From the NCBI GenBank assembly GCA_022704145.1, contig JAKJGY010000027.1:1-35526 (forward strand): a stretch of DNA of 35,526 nucleotides. Reading direction: 5' to 3'. Positions 6,092 through 14,980 of this stretch are shown here, one piece after another (position 1 is the stretch's first letter; every line of letters begins with the position of its first letter). This DNA is from Verrucomicrobiota bacterium. Its GTDB lineage: Bacteria > Verrucomicrobiota > Kiritimatiellia > RFP12 > UBA1067. The notes beneath the pieces are model-generated. The model saw only the letters and a list, made by a program, of their open reading frames with translations. It did no database searches and was not told where the DNA came from. Both the position numbers and the translations under genes were made by a program.

Positions 6092-7526
6092 CGGTCTTCT
6101 CGCGTTTCTCGCCCTCACGGGCGTCGTCTGGCAGGTGGCGGGGCAGCTTCCGGCGGTGCCGCCGCCCCGGCCCAACTTCGTGGTGATCAACATCGACGAC
6201 ATGGGCTACGCCGACATCGGGCCGTTCGGCTCGACGCTCAACCGCACGCCCTGCCTCGACCGCATGGCCCAGGAGGGCCGCCGCCTCACCAGCTTCTACG
6301 CCGCGCCGGTCTGTTCGCCGTCGCGCGCCGCGCTCATGACCGGCTGCTACCCGAAACGCTGCCTGCCCATCCCGCATGTGCTCTTCCCCGGAAATGACGT
6401 CGGGCTTTCGCCCAAGGAGGTCACGGTCGCGGAGGTGCTCAAGGGCGTGGGCTATGCCACCGCCATCGTCGGCAAGTGGCACCTTGGCGACCAGCCCGAG
6501 TTCCTGCCGCTGAACCAGGGCTTCGATCTGCATTTCGGCCTGCCGTACTCCAACGACATGGGGCCGGCCGAGGACGGCGTGAAGAGCGACCTCGGCAAGC
6601 CGCTGCCCCAGAAGAAGGGCAAGGGCCAGCCGCCGCTGCCGCTGCTGCGCAACAACACGGTCGTCAGGCGCGTCCTGCCCGACGACCAGCAGTCGCTGGT
6701 CGAGCTGTACACCGAGGAGGCGGTACGCTTCATCGAGGCGCACAAGGACAAGCCCTTCTTCCTCTACCTGCCGCACAACGCCGTACACTTCCCGCTCTAC
6801 CCCGGCAAGAAATGGGCGGGCAAGTCGCCGCACGGGCTCTACTCCGACTGGGTCGAGGAGGTTGACTGGAGCGTCGGCCGCGTGCTCGACGCGCTGCGGA
6901 CGCACGGGCTCGCGGAGCGCACCCTGGTGGTCTTCACCTCCGACAACGGCGGCACGCCGCGTGCCTCCAACGCGCCGTTGCGCGGCCATAAGGGCTCGAC
7001 GCTCGAAGGCGGCATGCGCGTGCCCATGATCGCGTGGTGGCCGGGGAGCATACCGGCGGGCACCGCCTGCGACGCGATCGCCGGCATGTTCGACCTCCTG
7101 CCGACTTTCGCCGCGCTGGCCGGCGCGGCGGCGCCTGCGGACCGCACGCTCGACGGCGCCAACCTCTGGCCCCTGCTTGCGGGCGCGCCCGACGCCCAGC
7201 CCGTCCACGAGGCCTTCTACTACTTCCGCGGCCTGCGGCTGGAGGCCGTGCGCCACGGCGACTGGAAGCTCCACCTCCCGCCTGAGAAGAGGCCCGACGC
7301 GAAGCCCCAGCTCTTCAACCTGCGGGCCGACATCGGCGAGGCGGACGACCTCGCCGCCGCCCAGCCCGAGACCGTCGCCAGGCTGCTGGGCCTCGCCGCC
7401 GCGATGAAGGACGACCTCGGCCTTGAGGGCGTCGGCCCGGGGTGCCGCGAGCTGGGCAAGGTGGCGGAGGCCGTGCCGCTGCTCGGCTTCGACGGCGTGC
7501 CGCGCAAAGGCTTCGAGGCGAAGTGA
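6084..7526 (+). CDS. Secreted arylsulfatase-type sulfatase (formylglycine-dependent)
   Basis: 480 residues. An N-terminal signal peptide (about residues 1-20) indicates export. The sulfatase core follows: INIDDMGYADIG with metal-binding D38-D39, the activation motif C77-S-P-S-R in APVCSPSRAALMTG, VGKWHLGD, and TSDNGG later. Cys77 should be converted to formylglycine by a maturase; none is in the window. The substrate is probably a sulfated polysaccharide or glycan, but this is inference. Start ATG 6084 has AGGGAGGTG (6071-6079) and lies inside the end of the fumarase beta gene, so it appears to be the last gene of that operon, an odd partner for central metabolism. It is clearly related to the second sulfatase at 34536. 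Confidence 0.92.
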   Translation: MRSGLLAFLALTGVVWQVAGQLPAVPPPRPNFVVINIDDMGYADIGPFGSTLNRTPCLDRMAQEGRRLTSFYAAPVCSPSRAALMTGCYPKRCLPIPHVLFPGNDVGLSPKEVTVAEVLKGVGYATAIVGKWHLGDQPEFLPLNQGFDLHFGLPYSNDMGPAEDGVKSDLGKPLPQKKGKGQPPLPLLRNNTVVRRVLPDDQQSLVELYTEEAVRFIEAHKDKPFFLYLPHNAVHFPLYPGKKWAGKSPHGLYSDWVEEVDWSVGRVLDALRTHGLAERTLVVFTSDNGGTPRASNAPLRGHKGSTLEGGMRVPMIAWWPGSIPAGTACDAIAGMFDLLPTFAALAGAAAPADRTLDGANLWPLLAGAPDAQPVHEAFYYFRGLRLEAVRHGDWKLHLPPEKRPDAKPQLFNLRADIGEADDLAAAQPETVARLLGLAAAMKDDLGLEGVGPGCRELGKVAEAVPLLGFDGVPRKGFEAK

Positions 7527-7528
7527 GC

Positions 7529-7545
7529 CCGGGCTGACCGCCCGG
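7529..7545. terminator. Short hairpin between convergent sulfatase and aspA
   Basis: CCGGGC (7529-7534) pairs with GCCCGG (7540-7545) around a 5-base loop, in the 24-base gap between two convergent stops. It could act for both strands. There is no T run, so confidence is modest. Confidence 0.35.
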
Positions 7546-7550
7546 CGCGC

Positions 7551-8915
7551 TCAGGGCTGGGCGGGGAAGAGGCGCGCCAGCTCCTCGGGCGGCAGGAGGC
7601 GGCGCTCCGCCACGAGCCGTCCGAGCGGGGTGCCGGTCGCGAGCGCCTCTTTCGCGAGGGCCGCGGCGGCGTCGTAGCCGAGGGCCGGCACGAGCAGCAG
7701 GGCTGAGGCGGTCGAGGCGTCGAGGTGCCGGGCGCAAGCGGCCGGGTCGGGCCGCAGCGTCTCGACGCAGGCGGCGCGGAGGCGCTCCGCCGCGCGCCGC
7801 AGCAGCGTGAGCGCGTCGAGCAGCGAGTCCGCGATCAGCGGCAGGAAGGCGTTCAGCTCCAACTGGCCCGCCGCGGCCGCGGCCGTGATGGCGGAGTCGT
7901 GGGCGATCACGCGCAGCGCGCACTGGGTCACGCACTCCGGGATCACCGGGTTGACCTTGCCCGGCATGATGGACGAGCCGACCTGGAGCGGCTCGAGGAG
8001 CAGCTCGCCGAGGCCGCCGCGCGGCCCGGAGGCCAGCAGGCGCAGGTCGCCGGAGATCTTGATCAGGTTCACCGCGCAGGCCTTGAGCAGGCCTGAGACC
8101 TCCACGAAGACGTCGTTGTTCTGCGTCAGGTCGAGCGGGTACTCGGCCCGCGCCAGCCCCAGGCCGGTGAGGTCGCGCAGGATCTCGGCGACCCGGAAGG
8201 TGTAGCGGCGGTCGGCGGCCGCGCCGGTGCCGACGGCGGTGCCGCCGAGGTTGATCTGGCGCAGGCGCTCCTCGACCTTGTAGACGCGCCAGCGGTCGCG
8301 CGACACGGCCTGCGCGTAGGCGCCGAACTCCTGCCCGAGCGTGAGCGGCGCGGCGTCCATGAGCTGGGTGCGGCCGAGCTTGCGGATCTCCGCGAACTCC
8401 CGCTCGCGCCGCTGGAGCGCGTCCTGCAGCCGGGCCAGCTCGTCGGCCAGCTCGCGCACGAGGACGATCGCGGCGATCCGCAGGGCGGAGGGGTAGACGT
8501 CGTTGGTGGACTGGCCGCGGTTGACGTGGTCGAGCGGGCTGACGCGCGCGTAGTCGCCGGGCTGCGCGCCGAGCCGGAGCAGCGCGAGGTTGGCCAGCAC
8601 CTCGTTGACGTTCATGTGGGTGGAGGTGCCTGCGCCGCCCTGGAGCGCGTCGGTGACGAAAGCCTCGGTGTGGCGCCCCGCGAGCACCTCGTCGCAGGCT
8701 TCTACGAGGGCGTCCGCGATGTCGGCGGGCAGCGCGCCCAGCTCGCGGTGCGTCAGGGCGCAGGCCTTCTTGACCTGCACGATGGCGCGGATCAGCTCCG
8801 GGCGCACGGGGCAGCCGCTGACGGCGAAGTTCTCCCGTGCGCGCTGGGTGTGGATGCCGTAGAGCGCGTCGCGGGGGAGCTGCCTCGAGCCAAGGGTGTC
8901 GGTTTCCGTTCGCAT
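7551..8915 (-). CDS. aspA: Aspartate ammonia-lyase (aspartase)
   Basis: 454 residues, slightly short of the usual ~470. Aspartase splits L-aspartate into fumarate and ammonia. The N-terminus has the family LPRDALYGIHTQRA segment, then GGAGTSTHMNVNEV, HVNRGQSTNDV (substrate binding) and the signature GSSIMPGKVNP, which carries the catalytic serine loop. The GSR-LP-DALYGIHT beginning fits AspA better than class II fumarase. The frame is open far upstream on this strand, but ATG 8915 gives the normal N-terminus. No Shine-Dalgarno sequence is visible; the candidate promoter would leave a leader of only about 9 bases. With class I fumarase convergent next door, the pair can turn aspartate into malate. 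Confidence 0.93.
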   Translation of the reverse strand: MRTETDTLGSRQLPRDALYGIHTQRARENFAVSGCPVRPELIRAIVQVKKACALTHRELGALPADIADALVEACDEVLAGRHTEAFVTDALQGGAGTSTHMNVNEVLANLALLRLGAQPGDYARVSPLDHVNRGQSTNDVYPSALRIAAIVLVRELADELARLQDALQRREREFAEIRKLGRTQLMDAAPLTLGQEFGAYAQAVSRDRWRVYKVEERLRQINLGGTAVGTGAAADRRYTFRVAEILRDLTGLGLARAEYPLDLTQNNDVFVEVSGLLKACAVNLIKISGDLRLLASGPRGGLGELLLEPLQVGSSIMPGKVNPVIPECVTQCALRVIAHDSAITAAAAAGQLELNAFLPLIADSLLDALTLLRRAAERLRAACVETLRPDPAACARHLDASTASALLLVPALGYDAAAALAKEALATGTPLGRLVAERRLLPPEELARLFPAQP

Positions 8916-8930
8916 GCGTGTCTGGCGAGG

Positions 8931-8960
8931 AGTGTAGCCGCACGGGTGCCCGCGCGTCAA
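8931..8960 (-). promoter_or_regulatory. Candidate aspA promoter
   Basis: Minus strand: TTGACG (8955-8960), an 18-base spacer and TACACT (8931-8936). Transcription would start near 8924, about 9 bases before the aspA ATG. Confidence 0.45.
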
Positions 8961-9263
8961 CCGTGCGCTGGCGGGCCTTCGGCTCAGGGGAGCGGCTGGC
9001 CGCTGACGCATCCCCGTTTCACTGACTCGAGCGTTGGCAAAGAAGAAGCAGCCGGACAGAAGGAACCCGACCCCGGGAGATAACCCTGACCGCCAACAGA
9101 GATCTTTTGGACGCCGATTCCCTGATTCGCTTAGAATTGGGGTCAAGCACCGAAACGGGGATACGCCCGCTGGCCGCTGACGGTTCAGCCGGAAGATGAC
9201 AACGGATTCAAGACGTGATAAGGTCTTGGCATGACGACCGTATAAATGGCGCGGAGGGGACGA
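8961..9263. repeat. Intergenic region bracketed by paired repeats
   Basis: This gap between divergent aspA and the GH42-like gene holds no gene. The 14-base string GCTGGCCGCTGACG occurs twice in the same direction (8995-9008 and 9169-9182). Just inside, ATCCCCGTTTC (9010-9020) is the exact reverse complement of GAAACGGGGAT (9152-9162). The 130 bases between are less GC-rich than the genes on either side and include TTAGAATTGGGGTCAAG. A small mobile or REP-like element, or its footprint, would explain this. TATAAA at 9241-9246 could be the -10 of the GH42-like gene, but no good -35 is visible. Confidence 0.5.
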
Positions 9264-12023
9264 ATGATGCGGAATGTGATACGGATGGCCGGGGTCGCGC
9301 TGGTCGGTTGCGGGACGGCGTGGGGGGAGGGCGCGCGGCCGGAGCTGAGCCTCGCGCTGGGCGCGCGCAATGCGGGCGTCGGCCTGCTGGCGCCTTCGGG
9401 CGGGGACGGCGAGAACGCGCCCGAGACGGCGGGCGGCTCCGAGGCGCGGCGCGTCACCGGCGCGCGCTCGCACTATCTCTACGTGGCCATCAGCCACCCC
9501 GACTACCGCACGGGGCCGGTCGACGCGTACGTCTCGGCCGAGGTGTTCGATGACGCGGTCGCGCGCGTGACGCTGCAATATGACCGTGCGGCGCGGAACC
9601 CGGACCTGAACAGCCGTTACACGCAGGCGGAGGGCACCTACCTGCTGCTGGGGTCGGGCCGCTGGCGCACGCTGCACTTCTTCCTGCCGCAGCTTCGGCT
9701 CGGGCACGGCCAGAACCACGGCGCGGACTTCCGTTTCAACGCGCCGGGCGTGGCCTTCCGGAGGGTGGCCTTCAGCCTCAGCAAACCCGGGGGCTTCGAT
9801 GCGGCGCAGTCGCTCGACCCCGAGGCGCTGCGGCAGGTGGCGGTGGCGCGGCCACCGGGAATGGAGCTGACCTTCGGCAACGACGCGGGCGCGGCCGATG
9901 CGGCGCTCTTTAAGGCGCTCTCGGTCACGAGCGTTGAAAGTTACGTCGACTGGGCGGGCGTCGAGCCGGAACAGGGACAATGGGACTGGAGCAAATGGGA
10001 CAGGCAGGTGGCGGTCCTGCAGGCGGCGGGGCTGAAGTGGGTGCCGTTCCTGATCGCCGGGCCGGCCTACGCCACGCCGCTCGGGTTCCAGAACTCGCCT
10101 GACGCGCACGTCTACCGCTGCCTGGAGCACGGCCGTGACAGCAAGGTGCAGAGCCTGTTCAACCCCGCGCTGCGGCCGCAGGTCGAGCGCTTCCTGCGCG
10201 CCTTTGCCGAACGGTACCGCGACACGGGCGTGATCGAGTCGGTGCTGCTCGGCGTCACGGGCATCTACGGTGAGAGCCTCTATCCCGCCGGTCCGGAGGG
10301 CGGCTGGACCGCGCGGCTGACCGGCGACTACCATAACCACTTCGGCTGGTGGGCGGGTGACGCGCATGCGGTCGTGGCGTTCCGCGCGGCGATGAGGGAC
10401 AAGTACGGGAGGGTCAGGCGGCTGAACACGGCGTGGGGCACGGCGTACGCGTCGTTCGACGAGGTGGCGACTTTCCTGCCGGAGCGGGCGCCGGGCGACC
10501 GTGCGCGTGCGGATTTCGCCGAGTGGTATCAGGCGGCGATGACCGAGTGGTCGGTCTTCTGGGTGAAGGCGGCGCGCAAGGCGTTCCCGAAGACGGCGAT
10601 CTACCTCTGCACGGGCGGCGACGGCAATCCCGCGTTGGGCGCGGACTTCACGGCGCAGGCCCGGGCGATCGCGCGTTACGGCGCGGGGGTGCGCATCACC
10701 AACGAGGGCAGCGACTATGCGGCCAACTTCACGCTGACGCGCGAGGTGGCCACCGCCACGCGGCTGTACGGCACCTTCTGCGGGTTCGAGCCCGCCTCGC
10801 AGGTTGATGCCCAAGGCGTGGTGGCGCGCATTTACAACGCCACGGCCTCGGGGGCGCGGCAGTTGCACGACTATACGCCCAACACGCTCGGTCAGGGTGT
10901 CGCGGCGCTGGAGAACTTCCGGTCGAACGCCGCGTGGCTCGTGCCGCGCCAGCCGCGCGTGCGGACCGCGCTCTACCTTTCGCGCGAGACTTGGGCGCTG
11001 GAGCCGGACGCGAACAGCCGCAGCTATGCTCTGGCCCGCGCGTTGCGCGACGCCGCGGATCTTGACTTCCTGACGCGCCGCACGCTGGCCGACGGACACC
11101 TGAAGGGCTATGACGTGCTGGTGCTCGCGGCGTCGTCCGTGCTGGAGCCTGCGAGCGCGGAGGCCATCGAGCGTTGGGTGCGCAGGGGCGGCCTGCTCAT
11201 CGCGGCGACGCGTCCCGGCGAGACGCTGGGCGGACGGCTCTACGACCACGCGGCGTGGCGCAGCCGACTTTTCGCTGAGGTGTCGCCAGGGGGGGCGCTC
11301 TTGAGGCCGGCGTTGGAAGGCGCCGCGCCGGCGCGCTGGGCGCTGCGCGTCGGCAGCCGTGAGGACGAGGGGTGGCTGGACGGCGACTGGAGCCAGCGGG
11401 AGCAGGGGCGTGAGTGGGAGAACGAGGTGCCGGGGGCCACGATGCGCTGGAGCGGGGCGCGGCCTGCGGTGTGGCTGCCGGTGACGCCGGGCGCGGACCA
11501 CACGCTGCGGCTGAGCCTCTCGGTGCCCGGTCTGGCGGTGGGAACGTCGGGTGTCGCGGTGGCGGTGAACGGTCAACCGGCGGGACGGATCGCGAAGCCG
11601 GGCCGCCAGACGTGCGACTTCACGTTGCCGGCGGCGCTGTTGGGCACGAACGCGCTCGCCCGGCTCGAGCTGTCGGTCACGACGTGGCGGCCCTCGGCCC
11701 AGGGCAGTGCGGACGGGCGCGACCTGGGCGTATCGGTCCAGCGGATCGAAGTGATTCGTGCCGGCGCGGAGCAGCAACTGGCTTCCGCTGTCGCGCTGAG
11801 GCAGGTTGTGGAGCCGGCGCGGCTGGCGCCGCTCACGCGCGCGGTCGGCAAGGGCCGGACGCTCTTCCTGCAGGGGCTGGCGGGCGACGAGAGGCTCGTC
11901 GCGAGCGTGGTGCCTGCGGCGGGGGACGGCCGCCAGGACCGGCGCTATGTGACCGAGACGGACGGCGGCGCGCTCTGGTTCGACGCGGAGGCGGCGCGCA
12001 TCTGGCGGCAGGGCGAAAAATAG
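9264..12023 (+). CDS. Exported GH42-like glycoside hydrolase, probable lipoprotein
   Basis: About 919 residues. The N-terminus reads as a lipoprotein signal with lipobox LVGC (about residues 13-16). A beta-sandwich-like region runs to ~200. A TIM-barrel of the beta-galactosidase type follows: SVESYVDWAGVEPEQGQWDW near 223-242, GIYGES with candidate acid/base E337, and RITNEGSDY with candidate nucleophile E481. The segment around 370-395 (RDKYG..RRLNTAWGTAY) is very like GH42. After ~550 comes a glutamine-amidotransferase-like region (YDVLVLAASSVL, RRGGLLIAA) as in the GH42 trimerisation domain, then a C-terminal sandwich. ATG 9264 is placed well after GGAGGGG (9253-9259); ATG 9246 has no ribosome site. 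Exact family and substrate are not certain. Confidence 0.75.
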   Translation: MMRNVIRMAGVALVGCGTAWGEGARPELSLALGARNAGVGLLAPSGGDGENAPETAGGSEARRVTGARSHYLYVAISHPDYRTGPVDAYVSAEVFDDAVARVTLQYDRAARNPDLNSRYTQAEGTYLLLGSGRWRTLHFFLPQLRLGHGQNHGADFRFNAPGVAFRRVAFSLSKPGGFDAAQSLDPEALRQVAVARPPGMELTFGNDAGAADAALFKALSVTSVESYVDWAGVEPEQGQWDWSKWDRQVAVLQAAGLKWVPFLIAGPAYATPLGFQNSPDAHVYRCLEHGRDSKVQSLFNPALRPQVERFLRAFAERYRDTGVIESVLLGVTGIYGESLYPAGPEGGWTARLTGDYHNHFGWWAGDAHAVVAFRAAMRDKYGRVRRLNTAWGTAYASFDEVATFLPERAPGDRARADFAEWYQAAMTEWSVFWVKAARKAFPKTAIYLCTGGDGNPALGADFTAQARAIARYGAGVRITNEGSDYAANFTLTREVATATRLYGTFCGFEPASQVDAQGVVARIYNATASGARQLHDYTPNTLGQGVAALENFRSNAAWLVPRQPRVRTALYLSRETWALEPDANSRSYALARALRDAADLDFLTRRTLADGHLKGYDVLVLAASSVLEPASAEAIERWVRRGGLLIAATRPGETLGGRLYDHAAWRSRLFAEVSPGGALLRPALEGAAPARWALRVGSREDEGWLDGDWSQREQGREWENEVPGATMRWSGARPAVWLPVTPGADHTLRLSLSVPGLAVGTSGVAVAVNGQPAGRIAKPGRQTCDFTLPAALLGTNALARLELSVTTWRPSAQGSADGRDLGVSVQRIEVIRAGAEQQLASAVALRQVVEPARLAPLTRAVGKGRTLFLQGLAGDERLVASVVPAAGDGRQDRRYVTETDGGALWFDAEAARIWRQGEK

Positions 12024-12043
12024 GGCCACTGGGAGGGATGGGG

Positions 12044-14935
12044 ATGAGGGGGATCGTCGGTGTGTGGGCGTTGTGTCTGGCCGTCAGCGGCCGGGCGGCG
12101 GTGACGTGTCCGCTGGAGTTCGCGCCGCTGGAGGGGCGGGTGAAGGCGCCGGAGCGGCCGTACCGCGAGGAGCAGTGTCTGAACGGGCGGTGGCGGTTCC
12201 AGCCGGTGGCGTTGCCTGCGGGCCTGGTGCGCGACAGGGGCCTTCCGCCCGAGCTACCGCCGCCGCGGCCGGACGCCTGGGCGGCCACGCCGATCCGGAT
12301 CCCGTCGCACTGGAACGTCAACACGTGGGGCGGCGGCAGGCGCCAGCACCGCAACGCGACGCAGACCTACTGGCCCGACTCGGTCTATTTCCCTAGCTAT
12401 CCCCGGGAGTGGGACGGGGTGGAGATGGGGTGGCTGAGGCGCACGTTCCGGGTGCCGGAGGCGTGGCGCGGCCGTCGGCTGGTGCTGCATTTCGAGGCGG
12501 TCTCGGGCGCCTGCCAGGTCTTGGTCAACGGCCGGCCGGCGGGTGAGCACTTCGATAATTTCCTGCCGTTCGACTTCGACGTGACGGAGAGCGTGCGTTG
12601 GGGCGAGGAGAACGAGCTGCTGGTCGGGATCCGCGGGCAGAACCTCTTCAACAAGCGGAGCGCCCGGTACGCCAAGTTCCTGTCGCCCTATCCGCCCGGC
12701 TCGAACACCGACCTGCTGATCGGGATCTGGCAGGACGTGTCGCTGCTCGCGCTGCCGCCGGTCCGTGTGGCGGACACGTTCGTCCAGGCGCGTGTCGCGG
12801 CGGACACGCTGGAGGTCGAGGTGACGCTGCTCAACCAGACGGCGGAGGTGCGGCGCGTGACGGTCGGCGGGGAGGTGTGCCCGTGGCTGAACGAGGCGGG
12901 CCGTGAGGTGGCCGAGGCGCCGGTTCCGGCTTGGCGTCTGGGAGCGCCTGCGCTGGCCTTGGAGCAGGCGGAGGTGGCGTTGGCGCCCGGCTCGCGGGCG
13001 ACCGTGACGCTGCGCCGGGCGGTCGGCCGCGCGCTGCGCGAGTGGTCGCCGGAGAGGCCCGAGCTGTACGGGCTGGTGCTGACGGTGTCGGCGGCGGGGG
13101 AGACCCTCGACCGGCACTACACGCGGTTCGGCTGGCGCGAGTTGGCGCTCCGCGGGCCTGACCTGCTGCTCAACGGCCGGAAGGTCAAGCTGGCGGGCGA
13201 CTTTGTTCATCCGTTCGGCGTGTTCGTGATGAGCCCGCGCACGGTGTGGGCATGGTACCGGATGGTCAAGGATATGGGTGGCAACGCGATCCGGCCCCAC
13301 GCCCAGGTGCATCCGCGCTTCTACCTGGAGCTGGCGGACGAGATGGGGCTGCTGGTGCTGGACGAGACGGCGGTCTTCGGCAGCTCGATCCGGCTCAATC
13401 CGGAGGAGCCGGAGTTCTGGTTGCGCTACGAGGCGCACTACGACGGGCTCGTGCTGCGCGACCGTAACCATCCGTCCGTGATGGGGTGGAGCTTCGGCAA
13501 CGAGATGTTCGCGATCCCGCGTCTCAACGAGATGTCGAAGGAGGACACCCAGGCCTACTATGACCGGTTGCGCGCGATCGCCGGGCGCTCGCTCAGGCTA
13601 GACCCGACGCGGGCGTGGATCACCTGTGACGGCGACGAGGACCTGGGCGGCGCGCTGCCGGTATGGAGCAAGCATTTCGGGCATGGCGACATGGTCGGCC
13701 ATCTGCCGAAGGGGCTCGGCAAGCCGCTGAAGGTCGGGGAGTCGGGCGGCACCTACTATGCGACTCCGGAGCAGCTTGCGCAGTTCAACGGCGACCGCGC
13801 GTACCTGAGCACGTACGGGCGTAACGAGGCGCTGGCGATCGACCTGTACGACAACATCGTGCGGCTGGCGTTGCCGCACCTGAGCTATTTCTCACCCAGC
13901 GAGGTGGTGTGGTTCGGGCTGGAGCACCTCAACCTCGGGTTCAGCGACTTCTCGCGGCTGCCGACGGAGGCGGACGGCGTGTTCTTCTCGTTGCCGTATC
14001 AGGAGGGCAAGCCCGGCATGCAGCCTGAGCGTCTGCCGCCCTACGTGACCACGCTCAATCCGGGCTGGGATCCGGCGCTGCCGCTCTACAAGCCCTTGCC
14101 GATGTTTCACGCGATGCGCGCGGCGCTTGCGCTGGGCGGCCCGCAGCCCTGTCCGTGGGAGCGGAAGATCCTTACGGAGCCGGTCCGCACGCCGCCGGTC
14201 GCGCCGTTTGCGGAGAGGGCCGGTTTCATCGGCGCGCCTGACTCGCCGCTGCGCGGGCGGCTTGCGGCGTGGGGTGTGCCGGTCGCCGAGGGCGGCGGCG
14301 CGCAGCGGTTCCTCGTTGTGGACGGCCAGACGTTGACGGCGGCGCAGGCGCAGGCGGCGCGTGTGCGGCTCGCGGAGACGCTCGCTGCGGGCGGTACGGT
14401 GTGGATCCTGCTCTGCGACCGGCCGTCCGACCTGGCGGCGCTGAACGGGCTGCTGCCGGAGCCGGTGGCGCTGACGGAGCGGTGGGCCACCCAGGTGCAG
14501 CCGCGCGGCGCGGACGCGTGGCTTTCCGGGCTGAGCGTGCGGGATCTCTACTTTGCGCAGCTTGAGCCGGACCGCAGGATCATGAAGTTCGGCCTGGATG
14601 GCGCTTTCGTCGCGAACGGCGCGGTGGTGCTGGAGGCCTCGCCTGTGGACTGGTCGCTGTTCAACAACCAGCCCGAGTTCGCGAAGGTCGCGGCGGTGGC
14701 GCTGTATGAGCGGCTGGAGAAGCCGGCTGGCGCGGCCTGGGTCAGGCGGCCGCACGGTGGCGGCGTGCTGGCGCTCAGCGTGCTTGACTATCGTCTTGAC
14801 GCGCCTGCGGCGCGGTCGCTCTGGCGCCGGCTCTTCGCCAATATGGGCCTGAGGCTGGCGGAGGCGCAGGAGGCTGGCGGCGGAACGCCTGCGGGGCGGC
14901 CGCACGACCTGCTGCTGAACGGCCCGATGCCGTGA
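12044..14935 (+). CDS. Secreted GH2-family glycoside hydrolase (beta-galactosidase/beta-glucuronidase-like)
   Basis: 963 residues, 20 bases after the GH42-like gene and surely co-transcribed. A signal peptide (about 1-19) is followed by the GH2 sugar-binding domain (LNGRWRF, IRIPSHWNVN, GWLRRTFRVPEAW, a lectin-like LVNGRPAGEH), an immunoglobulin-like domain (~240-360), and a TIM barrel with NGRKVKLAGDFVHPFG. WSFGNE ends in E487, the expected acid/base; KVGESGG carries E566, a candidate nucleophile. About 300 further residues form a C-terminal region I do not recognise. ATG 12044 is chosen over 12038 because GGGAGGG ends right at 12037. It hydrolyses a beta-linked glycan outside the cytoplasm; which one cannot be read from the sequence. 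Confidence 0.85.
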   Translation: MRGIVGVWALCLAVSGRAAVTCPLEFAPLEGRVKAPERPYREEQCLNGRWRFQPVALPAGLVRDRGLPPELPPPRPDAWAATPIRIPSHWNVNTWGGGRRQHRNATQTYWPDSVYFPSYPREWDGVEMGWLRRTFRVPEAWRGRRLVLHFEAVSGACQVLVNGRPAGEHFDNFLPFDFDVTESVRWGEENELLVGIRGQNLFNKRSARYAKFLSPYPPGSNTDLLIGIWQDVSLLALPPVRVADTFVQARVAADTLEVEVTLLNQTAEVRRVTVGGEVCPWLNEAGREVAEAPVPAWRLGAPALALEQAEVALAPGSRATVTLRRAVGRALREWSPERPELYGLVLTVSAAGETLDRHYTRFGWRELALRGPDLLLNGRKVKLAGDFVHPFGVFVMSPRTVWAWYRMVKDMGGNAIRPHAQVHPRFYLELADEMGLLVLDETAVFGSSIRLNPEEPEFWLRYEAHYDGLVLRDRNHPSVMGWSFGNEMFAIPRLNEMSKEDTQAYYDRLRAIAGRSLRLDPTRAWITCDGDEDLGGALPVWSKHFGHGDMVGHLPKGLGKPLKVGESGGTYYATPEQLAQFNGDRAYLSTYGRNEALAIDLYDNIVRLALPHLSYFSPSEVVWFGLEHLNLGFSDFSRLPTEADGVFFSLPYQEGKPGMQPERLPPYVTTLNPGWDPALPLYKPLPMFHAMRAALALGGPQPCPWERKILTEPVRTPPVAPFAERAGFIGAPDSPLRGRLAAWGVPVAEGGGAQRFLVVDGQTLTAAQAQAARVRLAETLAAGGTVWILLCDRPSDLAALNGLLPEPVALTERWATQVQPRGADAWLSGLSVRDLYFAQLEPDRRIMKFGLDGAFVANGAVVLEASPVDWSLFNNQPEFAKVAAVALYERLEKPAGAAWVRRPHGGGVLALSVLDYRLDAPAARSLWRRLFANMGLRLAEAQEAGGGTPAGRPHDLLLNGPMP

Positions 14936-14973
14936 GCGGCTCCGCCCCGGGGAAGTCTTGGGGACGGAGCCGC
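14936..14973. terminator. Bidirectional hairpin terminator between GH2 and PATR genes
   Basis: GCGGCTCCG (14936-14944) pairs with CGGAGCCGC (14965-14973), extended by CCCC/GGGG inside. It fills the gap between two convergent genes and has no T run on either side. Confidence 0.6.
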
Positions 14974-14980
14974 AGGCGCT

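Noticed and set aside
7551-12029. Very long minus-strand open frame of almost 1500 codons covering aspA and the complement of the GH42-like gene
   Set aside because: Only the aspA part resembles a protein family. The remainder is Arg/Pro/His/Ala-rich antisense to a well-supported gene, an effect of high GC at third positions.
11414-12043. Upstream in-frame extension of the GH2 protein
   Set aside because: It overlaps the GH42-like gene, lacks similarity, and the signal peptide plus ribosome site place the start at 12044.
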